64,000 nucleotides of DNA, taken from Meira nashicola. Lineage: Eukaryota; Basidiomycota; Exobasidiomycetes; Exobasidiales; Brachybasidiaceae. The notes beneath the pieces are model-generated. The model ran no database searches, had not been told where the DNA came from, and saw only the letters and a program-made list of their open reading frames with translations. A program made the translations under genes and the position numbers. Shown piece by piece: positions 8,523 through 18,710 of the stretch (position 1 is the stretch's first letter; each line of letters starts with the position of its first letter). The stretch is taken from positions 2,484,519 through 2,548,518 of the forward strand of contig BCJU01000003.1 in the NCBI GenBank assembly GCA_001600355.1. Direction: 5' to 3'.

Positions 8523-11500
8523 ATGCCATTCAATCGTAAAGGCAGCATCTACGAAAGATCTTCTTCCTTTACCTCCAGCTTCACATTGATTGCATTCACT
8601 TCCACACTTACGCTTTTTCTTGCACATTTAGCAGCCAGACAACCTCAACCAATATTGCAACAACCCCTCATTCAACAGCCACAACCACCTCCTTCCATTC
8701 CTCCTGTACAACCTTCACATCCTCCTCCTTCTACACCTAATCCTCCACCAGTACCACCGCCGGCACCACCGCCAGCGCCACCATCTTCTGCTCCTATCGC
8801 ACCCCCTTTCAGTCATCCTGTTCCTCCTTTGCAACAACCAACTTTGATCTGGTTGGGCAATAACGGCAGTGGGATCTTGTATGCTTTGCTTGTATTGGTT
8901 TTATTGTTTGGCTTGAGTGGCGTTTGGTTAGAACGTATTGCTCCTTCTCCGGCTGATAGTGACGGACGAATTACAGAAGTAGAAGTAGAGGGCTATTCTG
9001 TATCAGATAAACAGAAAAGCAAGAAAAAGATGCAACCGTCCAGTTCACGTTCGGATCCATCAAGTGAAGATGATTCGGAAGAAGCGAAATTTCCTGGTAG
9101 ATGGATGAACAGGATGGAAGCAAAATTGGATCGAATGCAAAAACGAGTTGACAAAGAACGTGAAAAACGAAAAGCAAAAAAAGAAGAAGATTCGGATTCT
9201 TCTTCTTCCTCTTCAACTTGTTCGTCTTCATATGAAGGAAAAAGACGAAGTACATATCGTTATCGTCGTTCTTCAAGTGCACGATACGATCATCGAAGTT
9301 GCATGGATCATGGCGTTAGACTTCATAAGCGACGAGATTCATATTGTTGTGATCATTGTGGAACAGTTGTTGCCGTTTGTGCAGGTTCAGGTGCAACTCT
9401 TGATGCACCACCACCGCCAATACCTGTTCTGGCTTCTGACGTTCCTTCAGGTACAGATGAAATTACAAAGATCAAAGTTGAATCTACTTCTACAATCAGC
9501 AAAGAAGATATCGAAAAGGCTGTTAATCAAGAATTGGAACGTCGATTGCGCGAATGCGAGAAGAAACTTGAAGAAGAAGTAATGAAGAGATTGAAAAGGG
9601 AGCAAGAAAGTAAGAAAAAGGAAGATGAGTCGAAGGAGAAATGGAATGACGAATGGGAAGATTATGGTTGGGAGAAGAAGGAAGTTAAAGTCACCACAAA
9701 GACAGAGACCAAAGTTGAAAAGAAGGATCAAACATCAAGCTCATTAACTTCTCTCACGACTACAAAAGACAAAGACGATGAAAAGCCGAATCCTGATCAG
9801 CCCACCGATGAGGGTAAAAAAGTAGAGAAGGAGAAGATTGAAGTAAACATTACGGTGAAGGAGAAAGAGAAAGAAAACGGAAAAGAGAAGACCATAGACC
9901 ACTCAATGCTTCCTGGAATATTGAAGAAACGACAAGAGGTATCGAAATCAGGATCTAATGATGACGATGATGATGAAGATGAGAATAATAATCAACGTAT
10001 TCGTCAAAAGTTACATGGATTCCGAAAAGGTATTTCTGAAATGGTACTTGAATTGAAAGATGATGCAAAAGATGTTGTGCAGGATCTCGGCGAGTTCACT
10101 CAAGAGATGAAGGATGAAGCAAAAGATAAAGCTCAGGATGTCAAAGATAAAGCAAAAGAGATTGTACATAGTGTTACTCACATTGGATCAGAATCGAAAA
10201 GTGACACAGAACAGGACAAGAAAGCAGAAGATTCGACAGACAGTACAGACCAAGATGTGCAATTGAGTGAAGAATCGGTAAAGGAGCGGGTCTTTTCCAA
10301 AATTACACAGAAGGATGGAGTTGAGTATAAAGCTGCCTCTACAGGAGCTTCAGAAACATCAAAGAGTCCCAAAAGTGTCACTTTTGCAGATCCAATTCAA
10401 ACTGAACAGGAAATACCATCAATCATGCTTGAATCTTCGGACAAAGGGAAGGGAAAAGCCAAAGAAGTGGAAGAAGAGGAAGTAGAATCCAATTCTCATT
10501 ATTTTGCACAAGCTCCAATGCCGATGCCGGATATCGTTTCTCCCTACGAAATTGATGAAGATCGTTTCAAAGACGTTAAAAGCAGCGTATCTTCCAGCTC
10601 AAGCGGTAGCGAAAGCTCATCAGGGAGTGGAGACAAAGAGGAAAGTTCGAAAGTAGAAGAAAAGACTCATGTCTCAGTTAAAACGACTGAAGAAGGCAAT
10701 AAAGTCGTATCAACTGAGAAAGTAACAACTACGACGGATACTGAAGATACTGCTGAAAAGGAATCTAAAGATTCAGAAAGTTCTAAAGAGCCAGAATTAA
10801 GCGAGATGCTTTTGGAAATGGTGGATAAAATCGTTGATGGATTCAAACAAAAGGGAAAAAAGTCGAAAGGCAAGTCAAAGAAAGATGACACAGAAATCAA
10901 AGTAGACGTTAGCGTAAGCAAAGAAACGACGCCAAAAGTTGAAGATGAGAAAGATGAGGGCGACATAAATGAAGATAAAGGGAAAGTAGCGATAGAAGAA
11001 AGCTCAAAGAGCACAGTCAAAGAAAATACAAAGACAGAGATATCAGAAGATTCTGAAACGAGTACATCGGAAAAGAAAGACAAAGCAAAAGAAGAAGTGG
11101 TAATCGTAGGAAAAGCTGATGTTAGTCTACCTCCTTTTACTGCTGAAGAGCTTTATCTTGAGACTGCCAAATATTTGTCCGAAAAGTATCCAGAATTGGT
11201 TGCCAAAGAGACTGTGCGCGTAAATTCATCCTTGGATCAGACATTTGAAGAAGGGAAAGCAAGTGTTGACGATAAGCTCACTTCCGATTCTGATGATCAA
11301 GCGCATCAAGATGTCGAAGAGCCCTCCCAAGCTGATACAATTGCTAGCTCCTCCCACGAAACTTCAACTTCTTCAACAAATATCGAAGAGATCACCACCA
11401 AAGCGCAGAAAGGGTCAGAGTCTGGTGGCACAAAATCCTTCGGTGGAGAAGAAACGATGTTACGAGCTTTGGATACGGTTAGACGATATGGCAGTGGGAA

Positions 11501-12434
11501 TTCATACAGCAGTCTTGAATCAAAGTATTACGAATCATACTTTCGTCCGAAAGTGGAAAGAAGTGCAGATGATGTCTTGCTTTCGCTGATCAACACTCTC
11601 ATTAATCAACCAAAAGAATCCAATGATAAACCGATAAAATTCGCTGCTTCAGCTTTACAAAGTTCCTCAAAAATCAAAGAGAAGATGAAAATTGCGAACA
11701 ATAAGGAGAAGGAGGAATCAAAAGAGAATAAGGTAGAGGAAAATAAATCAGATGAAAAGCAGAGATCGAGCACAACGAACTTCCCGGAGAAGATTTCTGC
11801 AGATGCAATCAAAGCTGCAAGCATTGCTACTGCTGAACAGATTAAGCAACATCAAGCTCGTTTGCGCAATCAAGATGAATCCTTCTTTACATTCTTGAAA
11901 AATGATACGGCCAGAAGTTTTGACTCAATGAAAGATGAAATGAAGGATGTATCTTCAAAAATTGGAAAATTTAAGGGAACTTTGAAGCGGAAAATTAGCA
12001 TAAATAGCCTTAAAGGAAGTCCTTCTGCTAGTGACGAAAAGAGCAGCTCTTCTTCAGATGTGCCAGAAAGATTTGATGCAAGTCAAGTTACGAATTTCCA
12101 AATTCCTGAAACTGTGAAAAAGGTTTTGCCAACGCCCTACGGCATCCCGTTGAAGAATGATTCAGGTTATAAACCTATACCGACTCCTTATGGATTGAAT
12201 TTTAACAAGCCACCCATCAAGAAGCCATTGGTTCAGTTTGATCGAAAGGTGAATGTTTTGGAATTTCATGATCCATCGACAAGTAGCTCAAGTAGCTCTA
12301 GCAGTACAACTACTACTACGAAACAGCAAACATCAAGCACAAATATTAAGGTGGACAATGTTGTGAAGAAGAGTGAAGAGGAAGATGTTTATGCTAGAAT
12401 CACAAAGTTGACTCGAAGACTTAGCGAGAAATGA
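8523..12434 (+). CDS. Large membrane-anchored, mostly disordered protein of unknown function
   Basis: 1303 residues without intron. Residues 18-38 are hydrophobic, 40-107 are Pro/Gln-rich (PPP, QQP runs), and 117-136 form a clear membrane segment (LYALLVLVLLFGLSGVWL). A short Cys/His cluster follows at about residues 258-286 (SCMDHG, YCCDHCG, VCAG) that could bind zinc. The remaining roughly 1000 residues are highly charged Glu/Lys/Ser/Asp with predicted coiled-coil stretches (EKAVNQELERRLRECEKKLEEEV) and amphipathic Lys-Asp-Ala repeats (AKDKAQDVKDKAKE). Near the C-terminus the motif PTPYGIP recurs as PTPYGLNF. I do not recognise the family. A membrane tether with a long cytoplasmic or nuclear tail is an inference. 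Confidence 0.75.
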   Translation: MPFNRKGSIYERSSSFTSSFTLIAFTSTLTLFLAHLAARQPQPILQQPLIQQPQPPPSIPPVQPSHPPPSTPNPPPVPPPAPPPAPPSSAPIAPPFSHPVPPLQQPTLIWLGNNGSGILYALLVLVLLFGLSGVWLERIAPSPADSDGRITEVEVEGYSVSDKQKSKKKMQPSSSRSDPSSEDDSEEAKFPGRWMNRMEAKLDRMQKRVDKEREKRKAKKEEDSDSSSSSSTCSSSYEGKRRSTYRYRRSSSARYDHRSCMDHGVRLHKRRDSYCCDHCGTVVAVCAGSGATLDAPPPPIPVLASDVPSGTDEITKIKVESTSTISKEDIEKAVNQELERRLRECEKKLEEEVMKRLKREQESKKKEDESKEKWNDEWEDYGWEKKEVKVTTKTETKVEKKDQTSSSLTSLTTTKDKDDEKPNPDQPTDEGKKVEKEKIEVNITVKEKEKENGKEKTIDHSMLPGILKKRQEVSKSGSNDDDDDEDENNNQRIRQKLHGFRKGISEMVLELKDDAKDVVQDLGEFTQEMKDEAKDKAQDVKDKAKEIVHSVTHIGSESKSDTEQDKKAEDSTDSTDQDVQLSEESVKERVFSKITQKDGVEYKAASTGASETSKSPKSVTFADPIQTEQEIPSIMLESSDKGKGKAKEVEEEEVESNSHYFAQAPMPMPDIVSPYEIDEDRFKDVKSSVSSSSSGSESSSGSGDKEESSKVEEKTHVSVKTTEEGNKVVSTEKVTTTTDTEDTAEKESKDSESSKEPELSEMLLEMVDKIVDGFKQKGKKSKGKSKKDDTEIKVDVSVSKETTPKVEDEKDEGDINEDKGKVAIEESSKSTVKENTKTEISEDSETSTSEKKDKAKEEVVIVGKADVSLPPFTAEELYLETAKYLSEKYPELVAKETVRVNSSLDQTFEEGKASVDDKLTSDSDDQAHQDVEEPSQADTIASSSHETSTSSTNIEEITTKAQKGSESGGTKSFGGEETMLRALDTVRRYGSGNSYSSLESKYYESYFRPKVERSADDVLLSLINTLINQPKESNDKPIKFAASALQSSSKIKEKMKIANNKEKEESKENKVEENKSDEKQRSSTTNFPEKISADAIKAASIATAEQIKQHQARLRNQDESFFTFLKNDTARSFDSMKDEMKDVSSKIGKFKGTLKRKISINSLKGSPSASDEKSSSSSDVPERFDASQVTNFQIPETVKKVLPTPYGIPLKNDSGYKPIPTPYGLNFNKPPIKKPLVQFDRKVNVLEFHDPSTSSSSSSSSTTTTTKQQTSSTNIKVDNVVKKSEEEDVYARITKLTRRLSEK

Positions 12435-12485
12435 ATGATGCAAGAGAGTTGAATTAGATGAGAAGCATACTACATCGATACGACC

Positions 12486-12862
12486 TTAAGCAGTGGGTGC
12501 CTTGCTGTCTGGAGGAGGTACGTCTGGGAATTGATCAGGTTGTTGACCATTGTTGAGCTTGTTCTGTGAATCTGCTTGCCACTGTGAAAAGAAAAGTGTA
12601 CATCTTTTTGTTAGTTCATTGTTATTTCAATTTGATTTTATAAAATATGAATGAGACTCACCTTTGCATTCACATCGTTCAAATTATTACGATAAGCTTG
12701 ATTTTTAGCTACTTCATCTTTTTGACTTTGAGTGACACCACGACTGTTCCATTTAGCTGAAAAGTCATCAAGATCTCTTTCACGATCCATATGTGTTTGA
12801 GCCATCACGGTGGCTATCAAACAAAGAGCGATTAAGAATAATGCTGAAAATTGACGAGACAT
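12486..12862 (-). CDS. Small secreted protein, 98 aa (2 exons)
   Basis: Exon 1 is 12862-12662 and exon 2 is 12581-12486; the 80-nt intron has donor GTGAGT, acceptor CAG and phase 0. Residues 1-21 (MSRQFSALFLIALCLIATVMA) are a textbook signal peptide. The mature part is hydrophilic, has no cysteine and ends in a Pro/Asp-rich tail (DQFPDVPPPDSKAPTA). No domain recognised. A TATAAATA box lies about 95 bp upstream. Function unknown. Confidence 0.75.
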
Positions 12863-13410
12863 TTTTAAAATGTTTTGATTGTTGTAGTTATTGTAAGTTG
12901 TGAATAGATTAATAAAGATGAAGGAAAGATGGAAAATGTTTCGATAAAATAATCCTTGTATTTATACCTTTTTAAATTTTATCCTAGCATTTACTTTTTT
13001 TATCAAACATTTCGATATAATTAGGTTTCCAATCATCATCTTTACGCCATTACTATATAAAGGTACCGACGTCATCGTAACCGTTTCAGTACTCACTCGG
13101 CGTCTTTATTCACTCGGTTCCGTAATCTGGCGTTTACAATCACTTTAGATAGATCATTTTATCTGCAAGTCGGCGTTCCTACCTTGTTCTCATAACAGTT
13201 ACACCGCTATGATCCCTTTTTATTCATTGTCAGGCACGCACGCGTACGCTAAGTATCTTAGCGTGATAACGCCTTATTGCATAGGATTTCGCGTGTCCGA
13301 GTCTCCGAATGAGAAAGAAAATGTGTGTTTATTCCCACGCAATGAATATTATACTAGAATATGTAGACTAACATAACGGGGACAAATTTCAAATAACCCT
13401 TTCATTTTTA
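12863..13410. other. Intergenic, promoter of small secreted protein
   Basis: 548 bp between the start of the secreted-protein gene and the stop of the DUF4202 gene. Apart from the TATA box and one ACGCGT near 13240 nothing is recognised. Confidence 0.4.
12959..12966 (-). promoter_or_regulatory. TATA box of small secreted protein gene
   Basis: TATAAATA on the minus strand, 97 bp before the start codon at 12862. The same octamer precedes the genes starting at 15826 and 27539. Confidence 0.65.
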
Positions 13411-14343
13411 TCACGAGGTCACACTCGCAGGATTTCGAGTTGCTTCTTCAATAATACTCTTTAGTGGCCCTGGCATTTGTAATCCTAAAGCTGCTTGTTT
13501 GCCATCTTCTGATAACTTTCTCCACGTTCTGGTAAATTATAAAATATATTAGCATGCATTTGGCGTGATACACTATATAAATTCAAAACTCACTTTTTAA
13601 TAATGTCCACCCACTTTTCTCTAGTATAACCCGGATGTTGAGAAGCGAAATGATGCAATTGATCTTGTAAGAAAACTAAAACAGCCGCATCTTCCAAAAC
13701 CTGAAGGGAGAAAGAGTCAATTAATTAGCATATGCGCAAAAGACGATTCTTTTGGTCTATTACTTACTTGTGTTCCCCATTCACCACCTTCTTTACCTGG
13801 TTTCAAATCTGTTTTGCTAACCCATGTATGTACAACCTTTGCCTCTTGTTCACTTAAACCGGCTTCTAATAATAATGCAGATGCTTTATCAGCTTGAATG
13901 GTATACAAAGATCTTCTCCATTGCAAATATCCTGCTTTACCTTCTGGAAATGTATTTCTTGGAGTTGCAAAACGTTCTAAATGTTGACAACGTGCGGCTA
14001 ATTTGATCAAAGTTAAAGGTTCACTTCCTGGTATTTGTGAAAGTGCTGCTTGTTGTTGTTGCCCTTCTTTACTTTTTTCTGTTAATGTAATCACCCATTC
14101 TTCCATTGCGTCTGCATATGCTAGTTCATCTTGTCCACCTTCTGTTTCGTCAACACTTGAACTTGCTTTTTCTGTTGATAATTCTTCCGTCACATCTAAT
14201 CCATCTACTGCTACTCCTACGACTGCCATAGCTGCACCTTGAGCAGCTTGTTGTTCTTTATGTTTAACATACAGTGGATCACGTTTATGTACATCATCTA
14301 TCAATTGTCTTGCTTTTGTGTATGAATCGGATGTAGAAGCCAT
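13411..14343 (-). CDS. DUF4202 domain protein (3 exons)
   Basis: Exons 14343-13768, 13700-13594 and 13528-13411; introns of 67 nt (GTAAGT...CAG) and 65 nt (GTGAGT...CAG). Total 266 residues. The conserved DUF4202 stretch is CQHLERFATPRNTFPEGKAGYLQWRR, and exon 2 restores the second conserved half (LEDAAVLVFLQDQLHHF, then EKWVDIIKKTWRKLS). The N-terminus (ARQLIDDVHKRDP) also fits. A poorly conserved insertion (residues about 45-85) separates the halves. The family is widespread in bacteria and fungi; the His/Glu-rich core resembles HD-type metal enzymes, but no reaction is established that I can name. Confidence 0.88.
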
Positions 14344-14689
14344 TCTTAATGCAAAGAATGAATGGTAGAGGTGACGAGATGATGGGTGTAGTCTTGTTTT
14401 ATCTCACTGTATATACATGCTTACAACCTTATCTTATCGCGCGCCAATTAGCGTAAAGGGGATTTGAAATCCAGCCTAGCCTAAGAATAGCTGTCCAAAT
14501 TGTCTCATTCAATAAGAGCAATGCTACCTTCCAGAAGGAGTAAGGACAAAGTGTGGTGATGATATTGAGAACGAGAAGGTATACTATCAGAGATTACGAA
14601 AGAGAGGAAGGGCTGATTATCTTGCTTGCTTGTCACTACCAGAGTGGCTATTTTACGAGGTCATTGTGAATTTGCTCAAATAAATGCGC
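14344..14689. other. Intergenic region
   Basis: 346 bp. Promoter of the DUF4202 gene and 3' flank of the beta-barrel protein gene. Nothing specific seen. Confidence 0.35.
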
Positions 14690-15826
14690 TCAAATAAATT
14701 CCCATTCAACCGTTGTTCTTCCAACTTGAAGGTCGACGAAATATTTGAACAAAGTTGGTGACATATCCAAAGAACCAATAGCGCATTCATTACATTCATC
14801 TGTGATTGAAGCGATTGCAGTTTTACCATTTTTGAAAATACGAATTTTATGACCGCAAACAGGATTACCATTTGTAATTCCATTACCAAAAATTTGAAAT
14901 AATTGACCTGAAACTGCAACAACATTTTCATAATCATGTTCTGGCCAACCACATGCACCAAAACCTGGACCAAAGAATGTCATATCACCAGACATTCGCT
15001 TACCCTTGAATCCAAACTTTGCCACAACTCCTTCCACTCCGCTAAATGCATGTGGATTTTGTTGTCCTATGAAATCATTACCATTGCTGGGATAGTCCGT
15101 ACTATTGTTACTTTGTTGAGATTGGCCGGTGGGTTGTGATTGAGTGCCAGTCTGGGTTTGAGTACCGGCTTGGACTTGAGTTCCAGTCTGAGTTTGGGTG
15201 CCAGTCTGAGTTTGAGTACCTGTCTGCGTTTGAGTACCACTTTGACTTTGGGGAGTGGATTGAGGTGTGTTCGATTGTGATTGTGATTGTGAATTTGGGA
15301 CTGATTGTGAAGGCGTTTGTTGCTTTGGTGCGTTATAATCAGTCGAACCTGGCTTAAAGTTTTGAGGTAATTTTCCATGCCAAGGCTTTTCATTTTTCCA
15401 ATATTTCTTCCAAAAGTTTCTCCAAAATTTCTTACAATGCTTTGGAATATGCACAACTTTTGGACAATATGATGGTACTGGCTTTATACCTTGGAATTTT
15501 GGCCAATAATTTGATGGACAACCAAAAGGTGGTGGCATTGGACAATCTTTTGGACCGTAATGCGGCCATTTATGATGGGCAAAGTCAGCAGGTGATTTGG
15601 AACTTGATGGATTGCCTCCGCTTGCGGGTACACTGTTTGGCAAGTTTCGTGCCTCAAAATGATCTTTTAAAGCATCTTGTTCAAGATTTCTTTTTCGAGC
15701 TTGTTCTGTTTTACCATATTGAATCGCTCGACGATGTGGTCTGCCATTAGATGGAGTGTATGCTACCGTATCTTTCAAAAGACATAAAGCCAAACAAATG
15801 GCAAAAAGAATGCGAACAGACAACAT
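14690..15826 (-). CDS. Secreted double-psi beta-barrel (RlpA/barwin-like) protein, Thr/Gln-linker form
   Basis: 378 residues. Signal peptide 1-22. A short pro-region contains dibasic sites at 32-33 (HRR) and 45-46 (ARKR), the pattern cut by Kex2-type proteases. A long low-complexity linker carries tandem TQTG repeats (coded at about 15140-15250). The C-terminal 110 residues are a double-psi beta-barrel: GDMTFFGPGFGACGW, NPVCGHKIRI, and SITDECNEC with the conserved Asp, ending in VGRTTVEWEF. Such fungal proteins are cell-wall or apoplast proteins related to expansin and barwin folds; some inhibit proteases or bind glycans. It is tandem with a paralogue at 16657-17796. Confidence 0.85.
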   Translation of the reverse strand: MLSVRILFAICLALCLLKDTVAYTPSNGRPHRRAIQYGKTEQARKRNLEQDALKDHFEARNLPNSVPASGGNPSSSKSPADFAHHKWPHYGPKDCPMPPPFGCPSNYWPKFQGIKPVPSYCPKVVHIPKHCKKFWRNFWKKYWKNEKPWHGKLPQNFKPGSTDYNAPKQQTPSQSVPNSQSQSQSNTPQSTPQSQSGTQTQTGTQTQTGTQTQTGTQVQAGTQTQTGTQSQPTGQSQQSNNSTDYPSNGNDFIGQQNPHAFSGVEGVVAKFGFKGKRMSGDMTFFGPGFGACGWPEHDYENVVAVSGQLFQIFGNGITNGNPVCGHKIRIFKNGKTAIASITDECNECAIGSLDMSPTLFKYFVDLQVGRTTVEWEFI

Positions 15827-16656
15827 TTCTTACCAGAAGCAGATGTTGCTTTGTTTGAAGGAAGAAAGAGGATAAAGTGTTTTATTATTTTGATTGAAGA
15901 AATGAATGTGTTAATGCTTGTTTTACTGGCCTAAGTGTCGATTGTTTCTTGAAGGAGTAGAAGATGGTAAAGAGATATGGGACAGATTCATCGTATATGC
16001 TGCTATTTATACCTTTTGTACCCTTCGTAATTTGAGTGTTACCCTCTTTTTAGGCCGCTCAAACATTCTTTCTCTACGGGGAAGCGCAATTGAAAACAAT
16101 GAAGAGAAAATGAAGACGGTTTGGCGTATATCTCCGCGTAATACGGCACCGTTAAAGGTAAGTAGCTTATTCATCTTCGATTATTTGGCAATTTCTTGTT
16201 GAAAAAAGTTGAGCGTCTTATGACCACATTGTTGGAATAAAGGTGGTAAATAAAAACAAATTTCGGACCGTCAATTAAACGCCAAAAGATCCCCTCTTTC
16301 GGCCCGCAGGTGCGCATCACCTTGCTAGAAAACGGCTTACCGATCGACATGGCAAGTATCGCGGAGTCCTTCTGTCTTCAAGGCGGTTTGCCGGTGTAGA
16401 TTGTAGGTGCTGGAGCAAGGTATATCTTTCGAAACAAATATCATCATAATCGGTAAGAAAACAAATCTTCGAAACAGTCATGAATGCTGTGGGACAATTG
16501 GGGAGTATTTTGATTTCACTCATGCAATGTTTCCGACCAGCGGACCACTGAAATACATGTACATGAATGTATGCTGAGGATATAAACATCGTGAGTATAC
16601 AATGTATGTACGAAATCTGTGAAAGTGTTTGAATTGTAGATATGTGATCTGGCGTA
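15827..16656. other. Intergenic between the two beta-barrel genes
   Basis: 830 bp containing the promoter of the downstream copy. No relic of a further copy seen. Confidence 0.4.
16004..16011 (-). promoter_or_regulatory. TATA box of first beta-barrel gene
   Basis: TATAAATA on the minus strand, 178 bp before the start at 15826, which implies a 5' leader of about 150 nt. Confidence 0.6.
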
Positions 16657-17796
16657 TCAAATGAATTCCCACTCGACCGAAGTTCTTCCTACATCTGGAT
16701 TTTCAAAGAAATTGAATAAAGCAGGTGTCATGTCGAGCGAACCTGGTTTACATGGTGGGCATTCATCTGAGATAACTGCAATGGCGGTCTTGCCATTCTT
16801 GTGAATACGAATCCTGTGTCCGCACACTGGATTGCCATTACTTATACCACCGCCAAAAATTTGAAACAATTCAGCAGAAACAGCGACGATGAAATCTGAT
16901 TCATTATTTGGCCATCCACAAGCGCCTACATCAGGTGTAAAGTATGTCATATCACCTTTCATTAACTTGCCTGCGAATCCGTGTTGTGCTACGACACCAC
17001 CGATTCCGCTTTTTCCATGCGAATCTTGGTTTCCGCCATTATCATCATCATTATTCTGTTGAGGTTTTGGTTTAGGTTGCGGCTTTGGTTCAGGTTTTGG
17101 CTGTGGCTTTGGTTCGGGCTTAGGCTGATGTTTTGGCTCAGGCTTGGGCTGCGGCTTAGATTGCTGTTTTGGTTCAGGTTTGGGTTGCGGCTTGGGCTGT
17201 TCTTTTGGTTCAGGTTCAGGTTTGGGTTCTGGCTTCGGTTGAGGTGGTGGTTTTGGCGTTTGTTTTGGTTTGTCATCTTTTTCTGTAGAACTTTGAGGTG
17301 GTTTTGAAGAAGGCTTCTTCGGGTGTGAAGAAGTGTCTGAAGTTTTCTTTGTTGATGGTTGCGGCTGATTACCGTTTGAAGTGTCTGAATAATCATCTTT
17401 ACCATAATCTGAAGGATCTTGACGATGCTTTTCGAATTCATCCCAAGAAAATTCTTTTGGTTTTTTACCTTCTTCAGGTGATTCCATCGATTGTTTTTGC
17501 CAATCTTTGTTCATTTGCATAAGTTCAGTGACAAATTCTTGCATGCTTGCCAGATTATTTGCCTGAGGTTGATCACCACCTTTGCCTCTCTTGTGACGGA
17601 AAGAAGATGGAGGAAATAATTCTGAACGTTTTTGATGATTCAAATGATTGATTTCCCTTTTTACAACATTTTCTGGTTTACCAAATTTGACGGCTCGACG
17701 ATGAATTCTTCCACTGGATGGAATTTCAGTCGTTGTTGTACTTTTCATTACGCACAAAGCCATACAGATGGCCAACAGATAACGACAAGACAGCAT
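16657..17796 (-). CDS. Secreted double-psi beta-barrel protein, Pro/Lys-linker form
   Basis: 379 residues from the ATG at 17796. The frame stays open upstream to 18078, but the TATA box at 18022 and the match of the N-terminus (MLSCRYLLAICMALC) to the paralogue fix this start. Signal peptide about 1-23, dibasic sites at 33-34 and 46-47, then a disordered acidic/basic region and a linker of PKPEPKPQP-type repeats (residues about 205-255). The C-terminal domain matches the paralogue closely: GDMTYFTPDVGACGW, NPVCGHRIRIHKNGKTAIAV, ISDECPPC, VGRTSVEWEF. The two linkers have no sequence in common, so they appear to have expanded independently after duplication. Confidence 0.85.
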   Translation of the reverse strand: MLSCRYLLAICMALCVMKSTTTTEIPSSGRIHRRAVKFGKPENVVKREINHLNHQKRSELFPPSSFRHKRGKGGDQPQANNLASMQEFVTELMQMNKDWQKQSMESPEEGKKPKEFSWDEFEKHRQDPSDYGKDDYSDTSNGNQPQPSTKKTSDTSSHPKKPSSKPPQSSTEKDDKPKQTPKPPPQPKPEPKPEPEPKEQPKPQPKPEPKQQSKPQPKPEPKHQPKPEPKPQPKPEPKPQPKPKPQQNNDDDNGGNQDSHGKSGIGGVVAQHGFAGKLMKGDMTYFTPDVGACGWPNNESDFIVAVSAELFQIFGGGISNGNPVCGHRIRIHKNGKTAIAVISDECPPCKPGSLDMTPALFNFFENPDVGRTSVEWEFI

Positions 17797-18021
17797 TCTG
17801 ACCAGAGATACTGTCAACGATGAAGAAAGGAATTGAAAATGTAAAGAAGGTGTTTTGCGTTGCGTTTGATTGGGAAAAGAATGTGTGGTGATGATGACTA
17901 GGATCAAAAGTGGTATCGATGACAAAGAACACGGAAACAAAAAAATGCTGATAAATGTATGCTGTATTTTTTGGGAAAAAGGTAAGGAAAGAAAAAGCGG
18001 AGATGAATGGTAGGGCGAGTA

Positions 18022-18027
18022 CTTATA
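18022..18027 (-). promoter_or_regulatory. TATA box of second beta-barrel gene
   Basis: TATAAG (GGGTATAAGTACTC) on the minus strand, 226 bp before the chosen start; it lies inside the upstream open frame and so argues against a start at 18078. Confidence 0.5.
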
Positions 18028-18371
18028 CCCTTTGTTTGCTTGTGGCTCATTTCGTTCGACAAAATAATGGCCGCCCATCCGCCCATACCATCTAATTTGA
18101 CTTTTGAATTATTATAGCGTAGCAAGGTTCCGTAGAGTACCCCCACCCCATTTTCTTGGCAAAAGAAGAACAAAAGAAACAAACGCCGTATCGATTTGGA
18201 TACGGCGCCGACCAATGTAGGACGGACTTCTAATGGAATATTTAAAGAACAATTAAAATGAGGAAGAATCCTTCGCATGCATTTATTCATGCATGTTTCA
18301 CAATTTCCCCACTTTGATGTGATCAGAACAGATATACGCGCCCATCGGCAAGTCTTCCATCATCCAAAATT

Positions 18372-18710
18372 ATGCCAGGTCAAGAAAGTCCGTGTTTCAA
18401 GGTGAGTTAGCATGACGGAGAGCAAGAGTCCGTTACGCATCGCACTTACTTTTAACAGACCGACAATCGGGAAAAATCACTTCAACCGCGGAAATATCGT
18501 AGAGCGATCTTCGATCTTCATGCCAATTATCTCATCGAATGGCTTATCGGTGGTACCTTGCACTTCCCTTCCTGCATCAAAGTGCTCCCTCTGCTCCCTC
18601 TCATGCGGCATAATTATACTGGCGCTACGAGAGCACATTTGCAAGACTTTTGCATTACACCTTCAAACCATAGATGTATTAAGAAGCGCACACTTTTTCT
18701 GAGAATGTGA
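18372..18710 (+). CDS. Candidate small two-exon gene, 93 aa, unknown
   Basis: Exon 1 is 18372-18401 (MPGQESPCFK) and exon 2 is 18459-18710; the 57-nt intron has donor GTGAGT and acceptor AACAG, phase 0. The predicted protein has a basic start to exon 2 (LQPRKYRRAIFDLHANYLIEW) and a hydrophobic middle (CIKVLPLLPLM). No homology recognised and no strong branch site. It lies in the 1.1-kb gap between the second beta-barrel gene and ChaC; otherwise 17797-18933 holds only promoter sequence. A chance open frame is a real alternative. Confidence 0.28.

Noticed and set aside
16981..17307. Leu/Phe/Trp-rich hydrophobic frame opposite the second beta-barrel gene
   Set aside because: It is the complement of the Pro/Lys/Gln repeat linker, not a membrane protein.
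17797..18078. 94-residue N-terminal extension of the second beta-barrel protein
   Set aside because: A TATA box lies inside it, and the downstream ATG gives a signal peptide matching the paralogue.
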